From a bacterium (GTDB taxonomy: Bacteria > Myxococcota_A > Bradymonadia > Bradymonadales > Bradymonadaceae): DNA of 64,000 nucleotides. Position numbers and translations under genes: made by a program. The notes below the pieces were generated by a model, which saw only the letters and a list, made by a program, of their open reading frames with translations, did not search any database and was not told the DNA's origin. Shown here in pieces: positions 63,879-64,000 of this stretch (position 1 is its first letter; every line of letters starts with the position of its first letter). The DNA lies in NCBI GenBank assembly GCA_030427705.1, contig JAUIBR010000005.1, positions 175,585-239,584 on the forward strand, in the 5' to 3' direction.

Positions 63879-64000
63879 ATCGGGATAGGGGGCGGCTGTT
63901 CTCAGCCGCGCCCCTCCCACACCACCCTGCATGCGGGTCCGCACAGGGCGGTTCGATGAGTTGAGGTCATGTCTTCGCCAATCTCGGTAATCCAAGTTCG
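63879..64000 (-). mobile_element. 3' end of a group II intron (domains V and VI), continuing past the right edge
   Basis: Read on the minus strand, the sequence holds a domain V fold at 63921-63952: a 9-bp lower stem ACCGCCCTG / CAGGGTGGT with one G-U wobble, a 4-bp upper stem TGCG / CGCA with a GACC tetraloop, and a 2-base bulge on the 3' side. This is the canonical architecture, with a CGC-type triad. A domain VI hairpin (CGGCTG-AGAA-CAGCCG, 63893-63908) follows, and the intron ends CTATCCCGAT at 63879, a typical AY end. The reverse-transcriptase gene would lie beyond the edge. It is inserted 14 bases after the stop of the Cys-rich lipoprotein gene, in the opposite orientation. Confidence 0.88.

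Noticed and set aside
63726..63995. 89-codon minus-strand frame at the right edge
   Set aside because: It runs through the group II intron domains V and VI and back into the lipoprotein gene; the RNA structure explains the sequence.

Overview
The window reads as a chromosomal segment of a Gram-negative bacterium of the Myxococcota/Bradymonadota type (former Deltaproteobacteria). The reasons are secreted proteins ending in a MYXO-CTERM-like tail (Cys motif, hydrophobic helix, Arg cluster), lipoproteins with Asn-pair linkers, MopE-type metal-binding motifs, DUF4215 and other disulfide-rich repeats, a neighbouring DUF1552/DUF1592 pair, a Ser/Thr kinase and strong sigma-54 promoters. The species cannot be named from sequence alone. 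No rRNA, tRNA or CRISPR array was seen. Genes are packed tightly on both strands, and several convergent pairs overlap at their stop codons.

Layout. 1-2677: RND efflux permease (cut by the left edge) and its membrane fusion protein. 2785-8282: an SDR epimerase, a large hydrolase-like lipoprotein and an FG-GAP repeat protein. 8279-11398: DUF1592-type haem lipoprotein plus DUF1552 Tat protein. 11570-13319: YbaK-type deacylase, an IS3-derived HTH remnant and a beta-carbonic anhydrase. 13486-21695: surface proteins, namely a sigma-54-driven lipoprotein, a HEAT protein, a barrel-like protein and a 1237-aa Cys-rich lipoprotein. 21779-30540: a BRCT-BRCT-SMI1 protein, an adenylate cyclase, small soluble proteins, a Na/Pi transporter, an arsM-sigZ operon, a TMEM220 protein coupled to a porin-like protein, and a small membrane protein. 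30740-36898: more lipoproteins, an orphan GspE/PilB ATPase, a hemolysin-III protein, a small barrel and a membrane thioredoxin. 36905-39522: a two-subunit molybdenum hydroxylase of the isoquinoline oxidoreductase type. 39650-43240: a Y1 (HUH) transposase, a SUKH-like protein, a zinc peptidase and a Cys-rich lipoprotein.

43234-51796 is a long minus-strand operon: membrane hybrid histidine kinase, GAF/degenerate cyclase protein, CheY-type receiver, Ser/Thr kinase fused to PEGA and SUMF1 domains, a DUF2071 protein and a BaiN-like flavoprotein. The first four have overlapping ends and look like one phosphosignalling module joining two-component and Ser/Thr kinase chemistry. 51925-54328 holds a BCS1-like AAA ATPase followed by a secreted YARHG protein. 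54451-60393 holds surface proteins, including one with 16 XNN triplets and a 1417-aa protein built of three beta-helix units, 15 DUF4215 repeats and a MYXO-CTERM. 60494-63864 has an acyltransferase, an unknown protein and two tandem paralogous Cys-rich lipoproteins. At the right edge lies the 3' end of a group II intron on the minus strand, with recognisable domains V and VI.

The most notable signals are: (i) three sigma-54 -24/-12 promoters, each placed 23-24 nt (predicted leader) before a secreted-protein gene; (ii) the hybrid kinase / cyclase-like / CheY / STK-PEGA-SUMF1 operon; (iii) the BRCT-BRCT-SMI1 fusion; (iv) the IS3-derived DNA-binding remnant whose own promoter carries a palindrome in the spacer; and (v) the 12 lipoproteins with disulfide-rich repeats.
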